This document shows, piece after piece, positions 36,330 to 47,855 of a stretch of DNA of 64,000 nucleotides. The notes below the pieces were generated by a model. It was not told where the DNA came from, did no database searches, and worked only from the letters and a program-made list of their open reading frames with translations. Source of the stretch: Apostichopus japonicus (taxonomy: Eukaryota; Echinodermata; Holothuroidea; Aspidochirotida; Stichopodidae); the NCBI RefSeq assembly GCF_037975245.1, contig NC_092564.1, positions 672,601 through 736,600 of the forward strand. Reading direction: 5' to 3'. A program made the translations under genes and the position numbers. How positions within the stretch are numbered: the first letter of the stretch is position 1; each line of letters starts with the position of its first letter.

Positions 36330-38015
36330 ACAACAGGTTGCAAACTGATATCAGGCAATAACACTTTCAACGTTCATTTTATTGTATTTTTAACGACGTC
36401 GATAGGTTCTTAAATGCAAGCCGAACTTTTCCTTTTATTAAATTTCCATAACGAGGTATTTTAGGTTATTCGTATTGGATTTTAATTGCTAATTATGTCG
36501 ATGATGTAATCGATATGTGACCTATAGAAGGGGTACTACAGTTTAAAGGACACCTATGTTTCATGGTTTTAGGATATTATCGTTAGAAGTCATTGCCTAG
36601 AGATGGTGTTCCTTGGTGCTTGGTGAAGAGACAGGTGACGATACTAGCATAGTTGACAATATATATATAATACTTAATGCAGGAGTGTTTGAATTCTATA
36701 TCTTTATTTCATTGTATAAACAGTACTCGCTGGATAACCCTCTTAGTTTTTTCAACAATAGCGGCAAGTTGAAAAAAAAAAAACATTCGGTGGTCCTTTG
36801 GATTGAAAATATGATTGATAATAATAACTTAATTGGATATAATCAATAATTATAAAACAATTTAGCTTCATCAAAAACCGTGCGGTCTTTTTTGACTTGA
36901 TTAATTATAATTCGGATAGGGACAAAACTGGTCTAATGGTCAAATATTATTTCATGAATAGACCACCAGCTGTGATCATTTAACGTGTAATTTGCAGGAG
37001 AGTCAGGTTTTGGCTTTACAAAAACAAGGTTTATCGCAAGTTTATAAAAAAAAATCAACGGAGCTGGTTATATTTATATTAACTATAGTAATTCACTGAC
37101 AATTTTTTTTGCAGCGATTTTTATGTTCTGGTTTCAATGGAGCGTTTTTGATATAGTAATAAAAGTAATGTGGGGTGCTTTTTAATCTAACTGTTTTACA
37201 CGCAACCTCTCCATGGATGTGATTTTAATCAGGGAGTGTTGTTCAAATTATGCGCGTGGTTGCAGTGTAATTCCCGTGGTAATCATATACTCGTGCTTAC
37301 GGGAATAACATTCTTAGTTTTTTGTATTAACTTCATCATGAATGTTGATTGATTCTACAAACAAACCTGGACATTAATTTTTCAGAGGCCAAACTTAGAT
37401 TAACCTACCACACTACATGCGGTCCTACCACACTGTGACATGACTGAGTTACCTATAGGCTAAACACCTACCATGCACACTACATGCTGTATAGCAGAGG
37501 TATACAACTCTAGCCTCCTTATATTCATGGATCAATGCGTTACGTGATTAACTGCCTAGACCATTTTGAAAGAAAGTATAACAGTCCCAGAATATTGCTA
37601 GACTAACGAGTGAATTAAGTGTGAGGTAAAATATGACAATGTTCCCAACAACTATGACATGTGAGATGGAAGGCTTTCTAAATATTCAGTGAGAACCTAA
37701 TCTCATCTTCAACTGCGAATAATAAATGAAGTATGAAACTAACCACTGTATGATAACAAATGTAGAATATAATTATTCTGTAGAAAGACATCGTGTGTTT
37801 TGTAAATGAAATAAATAGCTTGTAAGTATGGTCTATTGATTAAAGTAACTCATGCAAAAATAGATAAGCAGGTTTCCAGGGCAATATTCGACAGAACCAC
37901 TGGTCTATGTTATTGATGATGTTACAGAAGAGAATCTCACACTATAGATACAGAAATATAACACGATGATCCTTCCTTGATATAAATAGACTAACAAATA
38001 CAATTTATCTTTCAG
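36330..38015. other. No gene; intron-like 3' end next to the 51-bp array
   Basis: AT-rich DNA. The last 30 bases contain GACTAAC, a branch-point-like motif, followed by CAATTTATCTTTCAG, a good splice acceptor ending at 38015. Confidence 0.4.
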
Positions 38016-39232
38016 AATATGATACTGTCCGGATGGCCAGCAATGAAACACCCCAACCAGCCACATGCAGCGAACAGGCACGGATGGCCAGCAATGAAAC
38101 ACCCCAACCAGCCACATGCAGCGAACAGGCACGGATGGCCAGCAATGAAACACCCCAACCAGCCACATGCAGCGAACAGGCACGGATGGCCAGCAATGAA
38201 ACACCCCAACCAGCCACATGCAGCGAACAGGCACGGATGGCCAGCAATGAAACACCCCAACCAGCCACATGCAGCGAACAGGCACGGATGGCCAGCAATG
38301 AAACACCCCAACCAGCCACATGCAGCGAACAGGCACGGATGGCCAGCAATGAAACACCCCAACCAGCCACATGCAGCGAACAGGCACGGATGGCCAGCAA
38401 TGAAACACCCCAACCAGCCACATGCAGCGAACAGGCACGGATGGCCAGCAATGAAACACCCCAACCAGCCACATGCAGCGAACAGGCACGGATGGCCAGC
38501 AATGAAACACCCCAACCAGCCACATGCAGCGAACAGGCACGGATGGCCAGCAATGAAACACCCCAACCAGCCACATGCAGCGAACAGGCACGGATGGCCA
38601 GCAATGAAACACCCCAACCAGCCACATGCAGCGAACAGGCACGGATGGCCAGCAATGAAACACCCCAACCAGCCACATGCAGCGAACAGGCACGGATGGC
38701 CAGCAATGAAACACCCCAACCAGCCACATGCAGCGAACAGGCACGGATGGCCAGCAATGAAACACCCCAACCAGCCACATGCAGCGAACAGGCACGGATG
38801 GCCAGCAATGAAACACCCCAACCAGCCACATGCAGCGAACAGGCACGGATGGCCAGCAATGAAACACCCCAACCAGCCACATGCAGCGAACAGGCACGGA
38901 TGGCCAGCAATGAAACACCCCAACCAGCCACATGCAGCGAACAGGCACGGATGGCCAGCAATGAAACACCCCAACCAGCCACATGCAGCGAACAGGCACG
39001 GATGGCCAGCAATGAAACACCCCAACCAGCCACATGCAGCGAACAGGCACGGATGGCCAGCAATGAAACACCCCAACCAGCCACATGCAGCGAACAGGCA
39101 CGGATGGCCAGCAATGAAACACCCAACCAGCCACATGCAGCGAACAGGCACGACACGATCGGGAAGCTTAAATTGAGTAATGACCAGGTTTGGCAAGAAT
39201 TAGGTACAATGAGTTATAACGAAATGTGTTAG
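38016..39232 (+). CDS. Possible exon encoding a 17-residue repeat protein
   Basis: A convincing acceptor (branch-like GACTAAC, then TTATCTTTCAG) ends at 38015. Reading from there, one plus frame gives YDTVR and then the 17-residue unit MASNETPQPATCSEQAR repeated about 21 times. At the last unit the single-base deletion shifts the frame to NQPHAANRH. A unique tail follows, DTIGKLKLSNDQVWQELGTM, with a stop (TAG) at 39230-39232. The repeat is rich in Thr, Pro, Ser, Gln and Ala with one Cys per unit, compatible with an extended secreted or disordered protein. A second plus frame (ATG at 38019, unit WPAMKHPNQPHAANRHG) is also open. Identity at silent positions shows recent array growth, not protein selection, so this may be plain minisatellite. 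Confidence 0.25.
38031..39151. repeat. 51-bp minisatellite, 22 apparently identical units
   Basis: Twenty-two head-to-tail units of 51 bp begin GGATGGCCAGCAATGAAACA and end GCGAACAGGCAC. By eye all are identical except the last, which lacks one C (CACCC for CACCCC); 22 x 51 - 1 = 1121 bp fits exactly. The unit is about 59% G+C, far above the surroundings. Because 51 is divisible by three, five of six frames stay open throughout. On the minus strand each unit holds GGCTGGTTGGGG, a possible two-tier G-quadruplex. Confidence 0.98.
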
Positions 39233-39360
39233 CATAGTTTGCTGACATTAGCATCGCAGTGATAAATAAGTTGATATTACAAGTCCTATAGAATGATCAA
39301 AATTCATAAGCAAGTAATGTCTCAGTATAAGATATAGCTGTTAATATCTTAATGAGTACA
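39233..39360. other. No feature recognised
   Basis: AT-rich spacer. Confidence 0.4.
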
Positions 39361-39585
39361 GCGTAGTGCCAGACGAGTCGAGAGTCTGGTCTGGTCCTGG
39401 GATAGGTTTATCACCGGGTCCCCCTTTTGCACACTTAATGTTTCCTAACTATATTGTGGAAATGAGAACACACTATTCTTTATACCACATTTTCCCGGAA
39501 AGCCCTCCAAATTCTCCAGGTGCCCTATTGACCGCACATCCCGGGGCCGCGTAGCTCACTCTTACCCCCTCTCGTCAAGTCTATA
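39361..39585. other. GC-richer islet, possible degraded transposable element
   Basis: Starts with the hairpin CCAGAC-GAGTCGAGA-GTCTGG and ends in ACCGCACATCCCGGGGCCGC and CCCCCTCTCG. Composition differs sharply from the flanks. No coding match was recognised. Confidence 0.3.
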
Positions 39586-41076
39586 AAATACATGATAACA
39601 ACATTCATTGATTGCGTGTTAGGATTCTCTTACTCGTTAGTCAGTCTGGTCTTTTAAAATGAAAGCTTTTCAAGTTATTCAAAAGTTTTATTGATCCATT
39701 GTGAAATGCCTATATCTTAAATTAACAATCCAGAGTATTCCGTGGCTGAGGTGATCATTCAGTTTAAGATGGAGGTTATTTGTACTGATCCATGACAAAA
39801 TAAACCAATACATGACATGCACGTTGGAATAACTTGGAACTGAACTCTATCAAGAAGGATATTTCACCTTTCTTTCTTGTTTACTTTGTTTGTGATTACA
39901 TATATTTGTTACACTTAATATTACTGTTGTTTCTTCTGTGTATTTTCACATGTTTGGATCGCATCATACGACGACATCTTAGAACACATTCAATGTGTAA
40001 CTAAGCACACGTTTATGTGTTTGCATACCATATATGTGCATGCGTGTGGCGGTTTGTCTAGATGCATGCACATGCACGCCTGAATCCGTTTAACTTTAAA
40101 CGAATACTAAAAAGCATAGTGGATCAAGTTTCTAATAATTAATTAAACCTGAAGCCGTCAACTTATGTTGCGAACAATTTCTCATCACTATATGAGGATG
40201 GCCTAAAGCTCAGACGTCTATAATGCAAGTTTAACATTCAATAAGAGTTTTCATTTTAAAAAAAAGGCAATAACATTGCGTTACAAATCTGTCGTTACAT
40301 TTAATTTGTGCAACGCAAAGACATTAACTGCTAGCTCATATATGCAGTGCACATCCAATCCTAAGAAAGATCAAACATATGGATCGCTATCACTTTTATT
40401 TTACCTGTTAGACCTTATCTTATTATTCTTACATTCTACGTTGCTTCTTTTGTTCTGTGATGAATTTTTATGAAGAAAAACTTCCATTTGAAAATGGTTG
40501 TTTGTTTTTACCTTATATCGTCTATCGTGGTGGGTGACCTTTTCCCCCATCGGATGCTGTCTGTTCTGCCGTCACACCCTACTGTTGGCGGACAACCATT
40601 GCCCCTTCCCCTCTGCCTCGCCGCTGATACCATACACGAAAAAAGCACCACGAGAAAACAAAGGAAGGCCACGATCCTTGCAGGCGTCATTCTAAGAAAC
40701 AAATGAAATTATTGCTCATTTGACTCAATCATGCCACATTTTATAATAACGTATTCAGTATTGTGATATAATGCTCAGCAGTAAATACGTTCAAAAGAGA
40801 AATTTAGAAAAAAAAGAGAGTATTGAAAATAAACAGAAGGAATTTAACAGCAAAACCCACAGAATATTTCATCAGGTTTATAGCTCAGAAAGACTATCTA
40901 TTACTGACAAACAGAACTGTTCTTTAAATAGAGTTGTTTATTTATTTTAACAGGTGGAGATGACCGAATAAGCTTCATGGAAAACTATGAAGGTGACATC
41001 AATTGTGACCTATTTCACACCGTGCTTGTCAGGAGATGTCACACTAAATAGAATCATAATGAAATTACAACCTAGA
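39586..41076. other. No gene; one hairpin and a C-rich patch
   Basis: TGTGCATGC (40035-40043) pairs with GCATGCACA (40064-40072) across a 20-nt loop. A GC-rich patch at about 40533-40630 resembles the ends of dispersed repeats seen elsewhere in the window. Open frames here are short. Confidence 0.4.
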
Positions 41077-41450
41077 CTTCGCGCGAAGGAGAGGAGGGGG
41101 TGTTGGGTTGTTGAGGGGGTGTTGAGGGGTGTTGGGGTGGGGTGTTGGGGGCGGGAGTGTTGAGTCAAAGTAAAATGTTTAGACGTCACATGGTGCATTC
41201 TGAGGCATAGTTAGATGTTAAATGTTGTCTTTAACTCTAAACACAAGCTTATTCTCATAAATACCCTTGATATTTTGTTTGGTTGAATGGGGGAGGGTGG
41301 TAGGGGGTGGGAGGGGGTGGGAAGGTGTACACCCGTAACATTGGTCTAATTCTTCACCGGCTGAATTCCCTCGACTGATCATGGCAGGTGAGCATGCCAT
41401 ATCCCCCTGCCACCCCCTCCCCCTCCCTCTTTGCGCATGTCACTGTGCAT
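41077..41450. mobile_element. Dispersed repeat with G-rich and C-rich ends, copy 1
   Basis: A G-rich left side (GAGGGGGTGTTGAGGGGTGT), a core with TTTAGACGTCA (41178) and GGTGTACACCCGTA (41324), and a C-rich right side (CCACCCCCTCCCCCTCCCTC then TTTGCGCATGTCACTG). The same landmarks in the same order occur at 59763-60118. The two ends are roughly inverse of each other (GCG...AAGGAGAGGAGGGGG against GCGCAAAGAGGGAGGGGGAG), suggesting inverted termini. No coding capacity. Confidence 0.5.
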
Positions 41451-43212
41451 GCGAGTTTGTTTTATTTTATAGCATAATCAGCGTACCTATAAAGGAAACA
41501 TTTGATATCCGTATCACATTTTATAAGGAGAGTATTTGCACGTCAACTTGATTCAGAGCTACAATTCATTGTACCAATCCGAATCAAAATCTTCGAACTC
41601 GATTTGTATCAAATTTGATCTCAGCAAATAAACACTGATCCTTATCTATTCAATGTATGTAAGCCCGTAGCAGTTGGATAACAAAAGATGTGTATAGCAT
41701 ATGTAAACATTTGAATCATGTCTATGGTATATTATTCTCATCCTCTTAAAAGTACACAATTTGACAGGTTCTACTAGGAATCCGATTTTTAAAATCCAAG
41801 CTCTTTTACAGGGCCCACATCCTATCGATGTGTATTGATCGAGAAGTCAAATAGAATTAGGGACAGGTTGAAAAGGAACCTAGATGGCCCTTGACGAGGG
41901 GTTAACAATGTCAACGCGTCGACATGATTTGAAATAATATGTCCTGTGATCATAAGCAGCTGGGGCAATTTGAACGTAATGAAGCCATTCGTTCCACATG
42001 CAGATGATAAATCCTTGTGCAAGTAATGCGGCACTCGATTAAAGAGACATGTTGTACGGGTTCCGCGATGTAACCCTCATTGTCCATAAGTCATTACTTT
42101 GATTAGTGAAGACAATATATGAAACACGTGGACCCTCAACACCTGTCACCTTATTACTTAAATTTAATGACATTTTATTCCGCATTATCATGTCAATGAT
42201 CATAGTGTAGTTCTTTATAACATAATCTTTAACTTAATTCGTTTACCTGCCACAAAGGTATTATTAAAGTTATCAGATTCACTATAACGTACGCTATGGT
42301 AATCGTGACATAAGTTTCCGGAATTTATATTTTTTGTTTTATATTTACACTGGATGTACCTTCGAATCCTACCACTATAAATGTATTATACTAAGAAATG
42401 TACTGTAACTGCGCGCAGCCGTTCCCAACTTGAGCAAATGTTGGAAGTAAAATACACATTTCATAATTGCATTATTTTGTGTTAAGTGAACAATTCTATA
42501 CTGACTATGACTTGTCTGAGGATATCTACGTGTATCAAGCGGTATCGCCTCGGTACCGCCAGTCCAAGTCCACATCGTGCCTGTGTGAACTCAGGAACAT
42601 TATGAATAAGAATAAAATAACCGCTCAAGATTTCACTTTGACATCCCTCTATTTTTAATTCTGTTTTACCCCGGTGTGGATTTCATTCTTTGTGAATTTA
42701 GCGATGGATTAATTTTAGTCTCCATCATGGTGTGATAGTTATTCACATTAGCAATAAAATACAAGTATTTCCCCTTCACTTTAGTGTTATGTTTTTACGG
42801 ACCGTTTCATAAGATCATAATTATATTAATCTAACTGGAGCTAATGCTGCCTCCTTCCCTTTAAGGTTGTTTTAGCTATCATTTTTCTCAATAAGTCTGT
42901 TCAGTTTAGACGTTTTCCTTGTACTTCCTGGACATGGGTTTCCTCTCTTTGTGACCTTTACAAACGAGACGTGAACCATTTGAGTGATGAAGCTAGTGTC
43001 AAGACCGTCTTTCTGATGTTAACAAGTTTACTTATCTCACCGCCCACCTACAATTATCCAAACGTACAAATAGATTGACCGACAGGAGATGCAGGCGCTT
43101 GACTTGCTCCGGAGGAATCTTGTGCTTTCCGTCGCATTAAGTTGAACTTTACCTTGGTTTTCTTAAATTGATGAACAAATAAGTAGAATGAAGATTATGA
43201 TTTAAAGGTAAC
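41451..43212. other. No feature recognised
   Basis: AT-rich DNA. No genes or repeats recognised. Confidence 0.5.
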
Positions 43213-43800
43213 CATTGCTAACATGGTTTGATGTCAGCTATATTGCTGTAGCGGTGCATTAACCAAGATGGTTTGATGCCTGCTATATATAACTGTAGCG
43301 GCGCATTTGCTAAGATGGTTTGATGCCAGCTATATTACTGAAGTGGTACATTAACCAAGATGGCTCGATGCTAGCTATATAACTGTAGCGGTTCATTAGC
43401 TAAGATAGTTTGATACCAGCTATATTACTGAAGTAGTGCAATAGCAAAGATAGTTTGATACCAGCTATATTACTGTAGTGGTGCAATAGCTAAGATAGTT
43501 TGATGCTAGCTATATAACTGTAGCGGTTCATTAGCTAAGATAGTTTGATACCAGCTATATTACTGAAGTAGTGCAATAGCAAAGATAGTTTGATACCAGC
43601 TATATTACTGTAGTGGTGCAATAGCTAAGATAGTTTGATGCTAGCTATATTAATGTGGCGGTGCATTAGTTAAGTTGGCTTGACGCCAGCTATATATTAC
43701 AGTAGCGGTTCATTAGCTAAGATAGTTTCATGCTGGCTATATTACTGTAGCGGTTCATTAGCTAAGATAGTTTGATGCCAGCTATATTGCTGTGTCGGTG
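43213..43800. repeat. About 45-bp minisatellite with 135-bp higher-order unit
   Basis: Thirteen or so units contain TAAGATAGTTTGATGCCAGC, TATATTACTGTAG and GGTGCATTAG. A three-unit block is repeated almost perfectly at an offset of 135 bp (from about 43367 and again from about 43502). It includes the private variants GAAGTAGTGCAATAGCAAAG. Confidence 0.93.
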
Positions 43801-44599
43801 GAATTATGAGATACATGCGCATTATGAACAAAACCAGGAGGATAAGGAAACGGATCAGAAACATATTGATTTATGAGCAATTAACAAATTATAAAGAGAT
43901 GTAAAGATTCATAACAATGAGCAGGTTCGATAGGTAATGTTACATTTAGTTTCATAGGTAATGTTACATTTGTTTAAAGGGTGTATGCTATTATTTGCCA
44001 TATTTCCGATTAGAAGTAGATGAGCACTTCAAGTCACACCACCGTTGCTATATTGATCATATGCTGATCATATTTCTTATTTATGAAAGCTGATTGAAAT
44101 TAATTGAATCAAAATATCAGTTCCAGTATATATCAGATGCTAACAGCGATTTCTTTGAAATTGTTGGGACTTTAATTCGGCAATAATTAATTTAAAGTAG
44201 AAATTAGGAAGATGAAGTTGAAATTGCATCAGGTGACGTGAATATATTGTAACTTTTAACATGAATTCAAGTATTTAAGTCGTAACATACGAAGACAATA
44301 ACTATTATGCAGAAGTTTAGTTTTTGGAAGTTCCATGGATTTCTCAATGTTGTGTAAATGTGCACAAAATTAATAATTTCCACAAGTTCATTTCTTCGAC
44401 CGCAAACAATATGTGAAACTACTTATCTTCTGATTATTATTTCCAAATAACACGGCGATCACCTCCGGTAGCTCCAAAATCAATTAGCTGTTTCAGAGCG
44501 TCATAATATCGTCACATGTCGGTCACGTGATCAAATAATATCGATCACAGAATTGGTATTGAGAATTGTTCTCCTGTAGGGTACCTCCTGGTTAGCAAA
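43801..44599. other. No gene; possible upstream region of the next exon
   Basis: AT-rich DNA. GTCACGTGATC (E-box CACGTG) lies at about 44522, some 75 bp upstream of the candidate start codon. No TATA box was assigned. Confidence 0.35.
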
Positions 44600-44702
44600 A
44601 TGCCTCAAGGTTCCTCACTGATTGTGAGGCAAACTGTCAGGCAGTATGTCGTCAAATTATTTAAAGAGACATCGAATGAAGCTGAAGTGAGTCAACTAAA
44701 AT
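44600..44702 (+). CDS. Candidate first coding exon (34 codons) with GTAAGT donor
   Basis: ATG in the context CAAAATGCC opens MPQGSSLIVRQTVRQYVVKL, followed by FKETSNEAEVSQLK. A consensus donor GTAAGT follows at 44703 (exon 103 nt, phase 1). Read through, the frame would stop after 57 codons. The start-short basic/amphipathic helix pattern (MP-x-G ... hydrophobic VVKLF-KE-x-SNEAE) is reminiscent of the N-terminus of transposase-like or uncharacterised invertebrate proteins, but this is only an impression. No second exon was located. Confidence 0.35.
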
Positions 44703-46062
44703 GTAAGTACCGTGGTTATGAAAAAGCTCCAAAAAGGTGCCCAGCTCAAAATTACTGTAGCTACACATGTTGAAGTAGAGGACATTATATTAGTGAAAGA
44801 AAGGGATTTGCTAACCTGTAACCGCTAGAGCAAATACGTTTTATAGTCCATCAGCATTTGCTTTCAATTATCCTGTCAGCTTTCTATCCTTGATTTGTTT
44901 TTATATTTAGTAGTAGGAAATGCGTGGCTTTATTTCCAATTAATCATTTCATATAATATAATATGTGAAGTGTCGTTGATGAAGCTGAAAAAGTAGTTTG
45001 TTGCCAAGGGAACGGTTGCTGAAGCAGTTCCTCTTGGCAAAAAATAGAATGAGGTATTTTAAGTATAAGTTATAACAACTTCCTGTGTCATGTGAACCAG
45101 TTTTACATTGTACAAAAGACAGTCACATGACAGTAATGTTTTACGTCACCATTCAAAGTTGAGGGCGGTAATGTCATTAAAATCTAAATACAGTTTAAAA
45201 CTGTGATTGCAATTACGCTCTGTATTGCACATTGTTCTACTCAAATTACACTGTAGATATAATGAAATACCGATATGTACATTTCCACAGTCGATGCACA
45301 CAGTTGTACCAAGCTGCCTACTAAAGCACAATTTCACATAGCAGTACAGCAGTACATAGGTGTTCTCAGCAGTAAACACTGGGTTGCAAAACAGGTACAC
45401 TAAAATTTGAAATTCCTGCATAAAGAGCCGTAATTTCAAAGATTGAATCGAATTTTTAGGATACAAAGTAACAATTTGATATATTATGTAGTCGAAGTCT
45501 CTGAGAAAATGTCAAAAGTGTCAAAATGTGAAAATGTCGAAAGTTGAGATAAACAAAGTTTGTTATTAAAATCCTAAATGTCGAGCTTCTAAATCGCAAT
45601 TCGTCTTTTTATACCAAATTTTTAAAGATAAATTTCGGTATGACAGGTTGAGTAGAAAAATAATATGAAGAATGTAACTTTTCTTTAACAAAAGTTAGCA
45701 GTTAGAAAGTTAAAATTTCGAGAACAGATGGGGGAAATGCTTTAAAGTCTTCAAAAATTTGAAAGGAAAGCACAACTTTGTGATCAAATAATCGACATTT
45801 TGAAGTTCCCCAAGCCGGCCACAGATTGCCTGCCATCAAGTTTAAAGGTTTTCTACCGACCCCCCCCCTCCCCACTTATTAATAGCTTCCTTTGCCACTT
45901 TGAAATGTTTACAAGTGAATGGATGTTTTCAAATCTCTAGGATCAAGGGAAGTAAAACATGAAAATAATTCACTGCGATAAGTAAAAGATTTACTATTGT
46001 GTTTAGTTTGAGTGTTGCAGTAATGTTTTATATCATTTTCTACTATTTTGTAATTGAAAACA
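44703..46062. other. No gene; one strong hairpin
   Basis: A compact 40-nt hairpin lies at 45001-45040 (listed separately). A C-run CCCCCCCCCTCCCC is at about 45861. The 106-codon minus frame at 45146-45466 shows no family features. Confidence 0.4.
45001..45040. other. 40-nt imperfect hairpin
   Basis: TTGCCAAG (45001) pairs with CTTGGCAA (45040), then GGAAC with GTTCC (one T bulge), then TGCT with AGCA around a GA loop. That gives about 17 base pairs. It is shorter than a typical animal pre-miRNA but stable for such AT-rich DNA. Confidence 0.6.
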
Positions 46063-46200
46063 GATAACACACTATAACACTATAACACACTATAACACAC
46101 TATACACACTATATCACACTATAACACACTATAACACACTATACACACTATATTACACTATAACACAATATAAGACACTAAGACACTATAAAGAACTGTA
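46063..46200. repeat. CACTATAA-type short tandem repeat
   Basis: Repeats of ACACTATAAC and ACACTATAC about 8-11 bp long, decaying to AAGACACTA at the right end. Confidence 0.92.
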
Positions 46201-46522
46201 ACACTGATCACACATCCCATCAGTATAGTCCTATAATGTGGAGAATAGATTATCTAACAAAGTTCGCACCTTCCGCAGTTGACTAACACAGTAGTTTAGC
46301 TTTTGGTCACGTGGAATAATGAAATTATCAACTTATTGATCAGAATTTAAATTTGATCGATGAAGGAGATATGGTCACTGAGATCAAACGTTATAGTTGC
46401 TATTCCAGTTAAATTACTTAAGTGTGGTCGGCTGTAGATATAATTTAACGTATTTTTCAGAAGCTTACTTTAATGTTCATTTCTTAATTGGACTTGACCG
46501 ATAAAAGACAAACAACATCAAC

Positions 46523-46891
46523 ATGGACAAAAGGATTGCGTTAAATAGTGTAAGAGAAGAAACATGGTTGTTTCTTTGCCATATCTCAGATCACTATACG
46601 ATTGATAAAGTTTGGTATATTAATAACTTTATCGTTCTTGGGCAAAGACAATGCGAAATAATCTACGCTTGTCTCAAATCACGCGGAAGAGTTACAGAAC
46701 AGGAAATAGTTTTAAGCAGCGTAAGTGGGTCTCAACTAGGAAGGAATAAAATGGTACTTATATTAAGTGGCTTCATTTGCATACACAGACATAGTAAAAA
46801 GGTGAAATGCTATCGAAAGTTCAAGTATTACTTCAGTCATTTAACCAGAGATGAGATGGCAGCTTGGCATGTGTACGGGACTACTATATAG
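46523..46891 (+). CDS. Open frame with good start; possible first exon or small gene
   Basis: ATG in a favourable context (CAACATGGAC) opens 122 codons ending at 46891. A consensus GTAAGT at 46721 would make a phase-0 exon of exactly 66 codons (46523-46720). The product begins MDKRIALNSVREETWLFLCH and includes IDKVWYINNFIVLGQRQCEI. The alternating hydrophobic/charged helices with RQCEII and a later LGRNKMVLIL faintly recall death-fold (CARD-type) domains, which are expanded in some marine invertebrates. The resemblance is weak. A frame this long is expected about once or twice by chance in the window. Confidence 0.3.
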   Translation: MDKRIALNSVREETWLFLCHISDHYTIDKVWYINNFIVLGQRQCEIIYACLKSRGRVTEQEIVLSSVSGSQLGRNKMVLILSGFICIHRHSKKVKCYRKFKYYFSHLTRDEMAAWHVYGTTI

Positions 46892-46974
46892 ATAAATAAC
46901 TTAATGCAGAGAAAAGCTTTGTTAATAGAGATATATACAGTACGTACAGTGTTTAACAGCTCTACAGAAGCCAT

Positions 46975-47165
46975 GTTGATTTTCTCTCTCTATACCTGTC
47001 TATCTCTCTCTATATATATATATTTGCTCTATGCACTAGAGTCACTGTAGTAGGTGCAAAGTGGGATCATATATGTTGCTTTTCTCTCTCTGTATATATG
47101 CTCTAGAGTTACTGTAGTAGGTACATAGTGGAATCTCTTGTGTTGATTTTCTCTATATAGAAAAT
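46975..47165. repeat. About 100-bp tandem duplication
   Basis: Two diverged copies share TTTTCTCTCTCT, GCTCTA-n-GAGT-n-ACTGTAGTAGGT and AGTGG-AT. A third partial start (TGTTGATTTTCTCTATATAG) lies at 47141. Confidence 0.8.
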
Positions 47166-47637
47166 AGCTGCAGTTGTTGTGTGTTCTACACCCAACTGGG
47201 CCCTGAGATACATTGCAAAGACATTTCGTTGTAATGTTTGTTCAGATATGTATTTATTTTGTGTTTGAGGGAGCAAACTGAATGTGGAATTGATGCATTA
47301 TCCCCTAACCAAGCAGGATGTTCCCCTTCTTCGGCTCCCTGCACTTCCGATCAATTACAATGAACCCCCATTAGAACTACACTCTCTTACACCTCTGCTA
47401 ATATTATCAAGTCATAATCTAAGTCTCACAGGTTTGTAACCTACACCATCCCTTACCCCTGTATCACTTGCACCTGTGATTCTTAGAATAGCCCTGTCAA
47501 TCTTGGTCACTGTAGCATCAACAGATATATTAATTATTCTATGATGATTGTTTCCATAGAAGAAATCTTTGCAGAATATGTGACACAACATATATGTAAG
47601 GATATAATTTATAGCTAAATGGTGGGCGATAGACATG
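47166..47637. other. No feature recognised
   Basis: No gene recognised. Confidence 0.4.
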
Positions 47638-47855
47638 GGTGAGAGGTGGGCGTGGGGAGAAGGGGAGATGGAGAAGGGGTAGAAGGAAGGGGAAGGGGAA
47701 CAAGGATGGGAAAGGGGACAATGATGGGAAAGGGGAGATGGGGAAGGGGGAAATGGGGAAGGGGACAAGGATTGGGAGGGGAAGGGAAGGGGAAAAAGGA
47801 TGGGGAATAAGGAAAGGATGAGTAAGGGGAGACGGAAAGGGAATGGGGAGGTTGA
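47638..47855 (+). repeat. Polypurine G-rich tract
   Basis: About 215 bp of GGGGAA, GGGGAGATGG and GGGGACAAGGAT steps, almost pure purine. It could form a triplex or G-quadruplexes. Confidence 0.9.

Noticed and set aside
37905-39196. Three long minus-strand frames (383-409 codons) over the 51-bp array
   Set aside because: All result from a stop-free unit whose length is a multiple of three. None shows splice signals or a unique domain on the minus strand.
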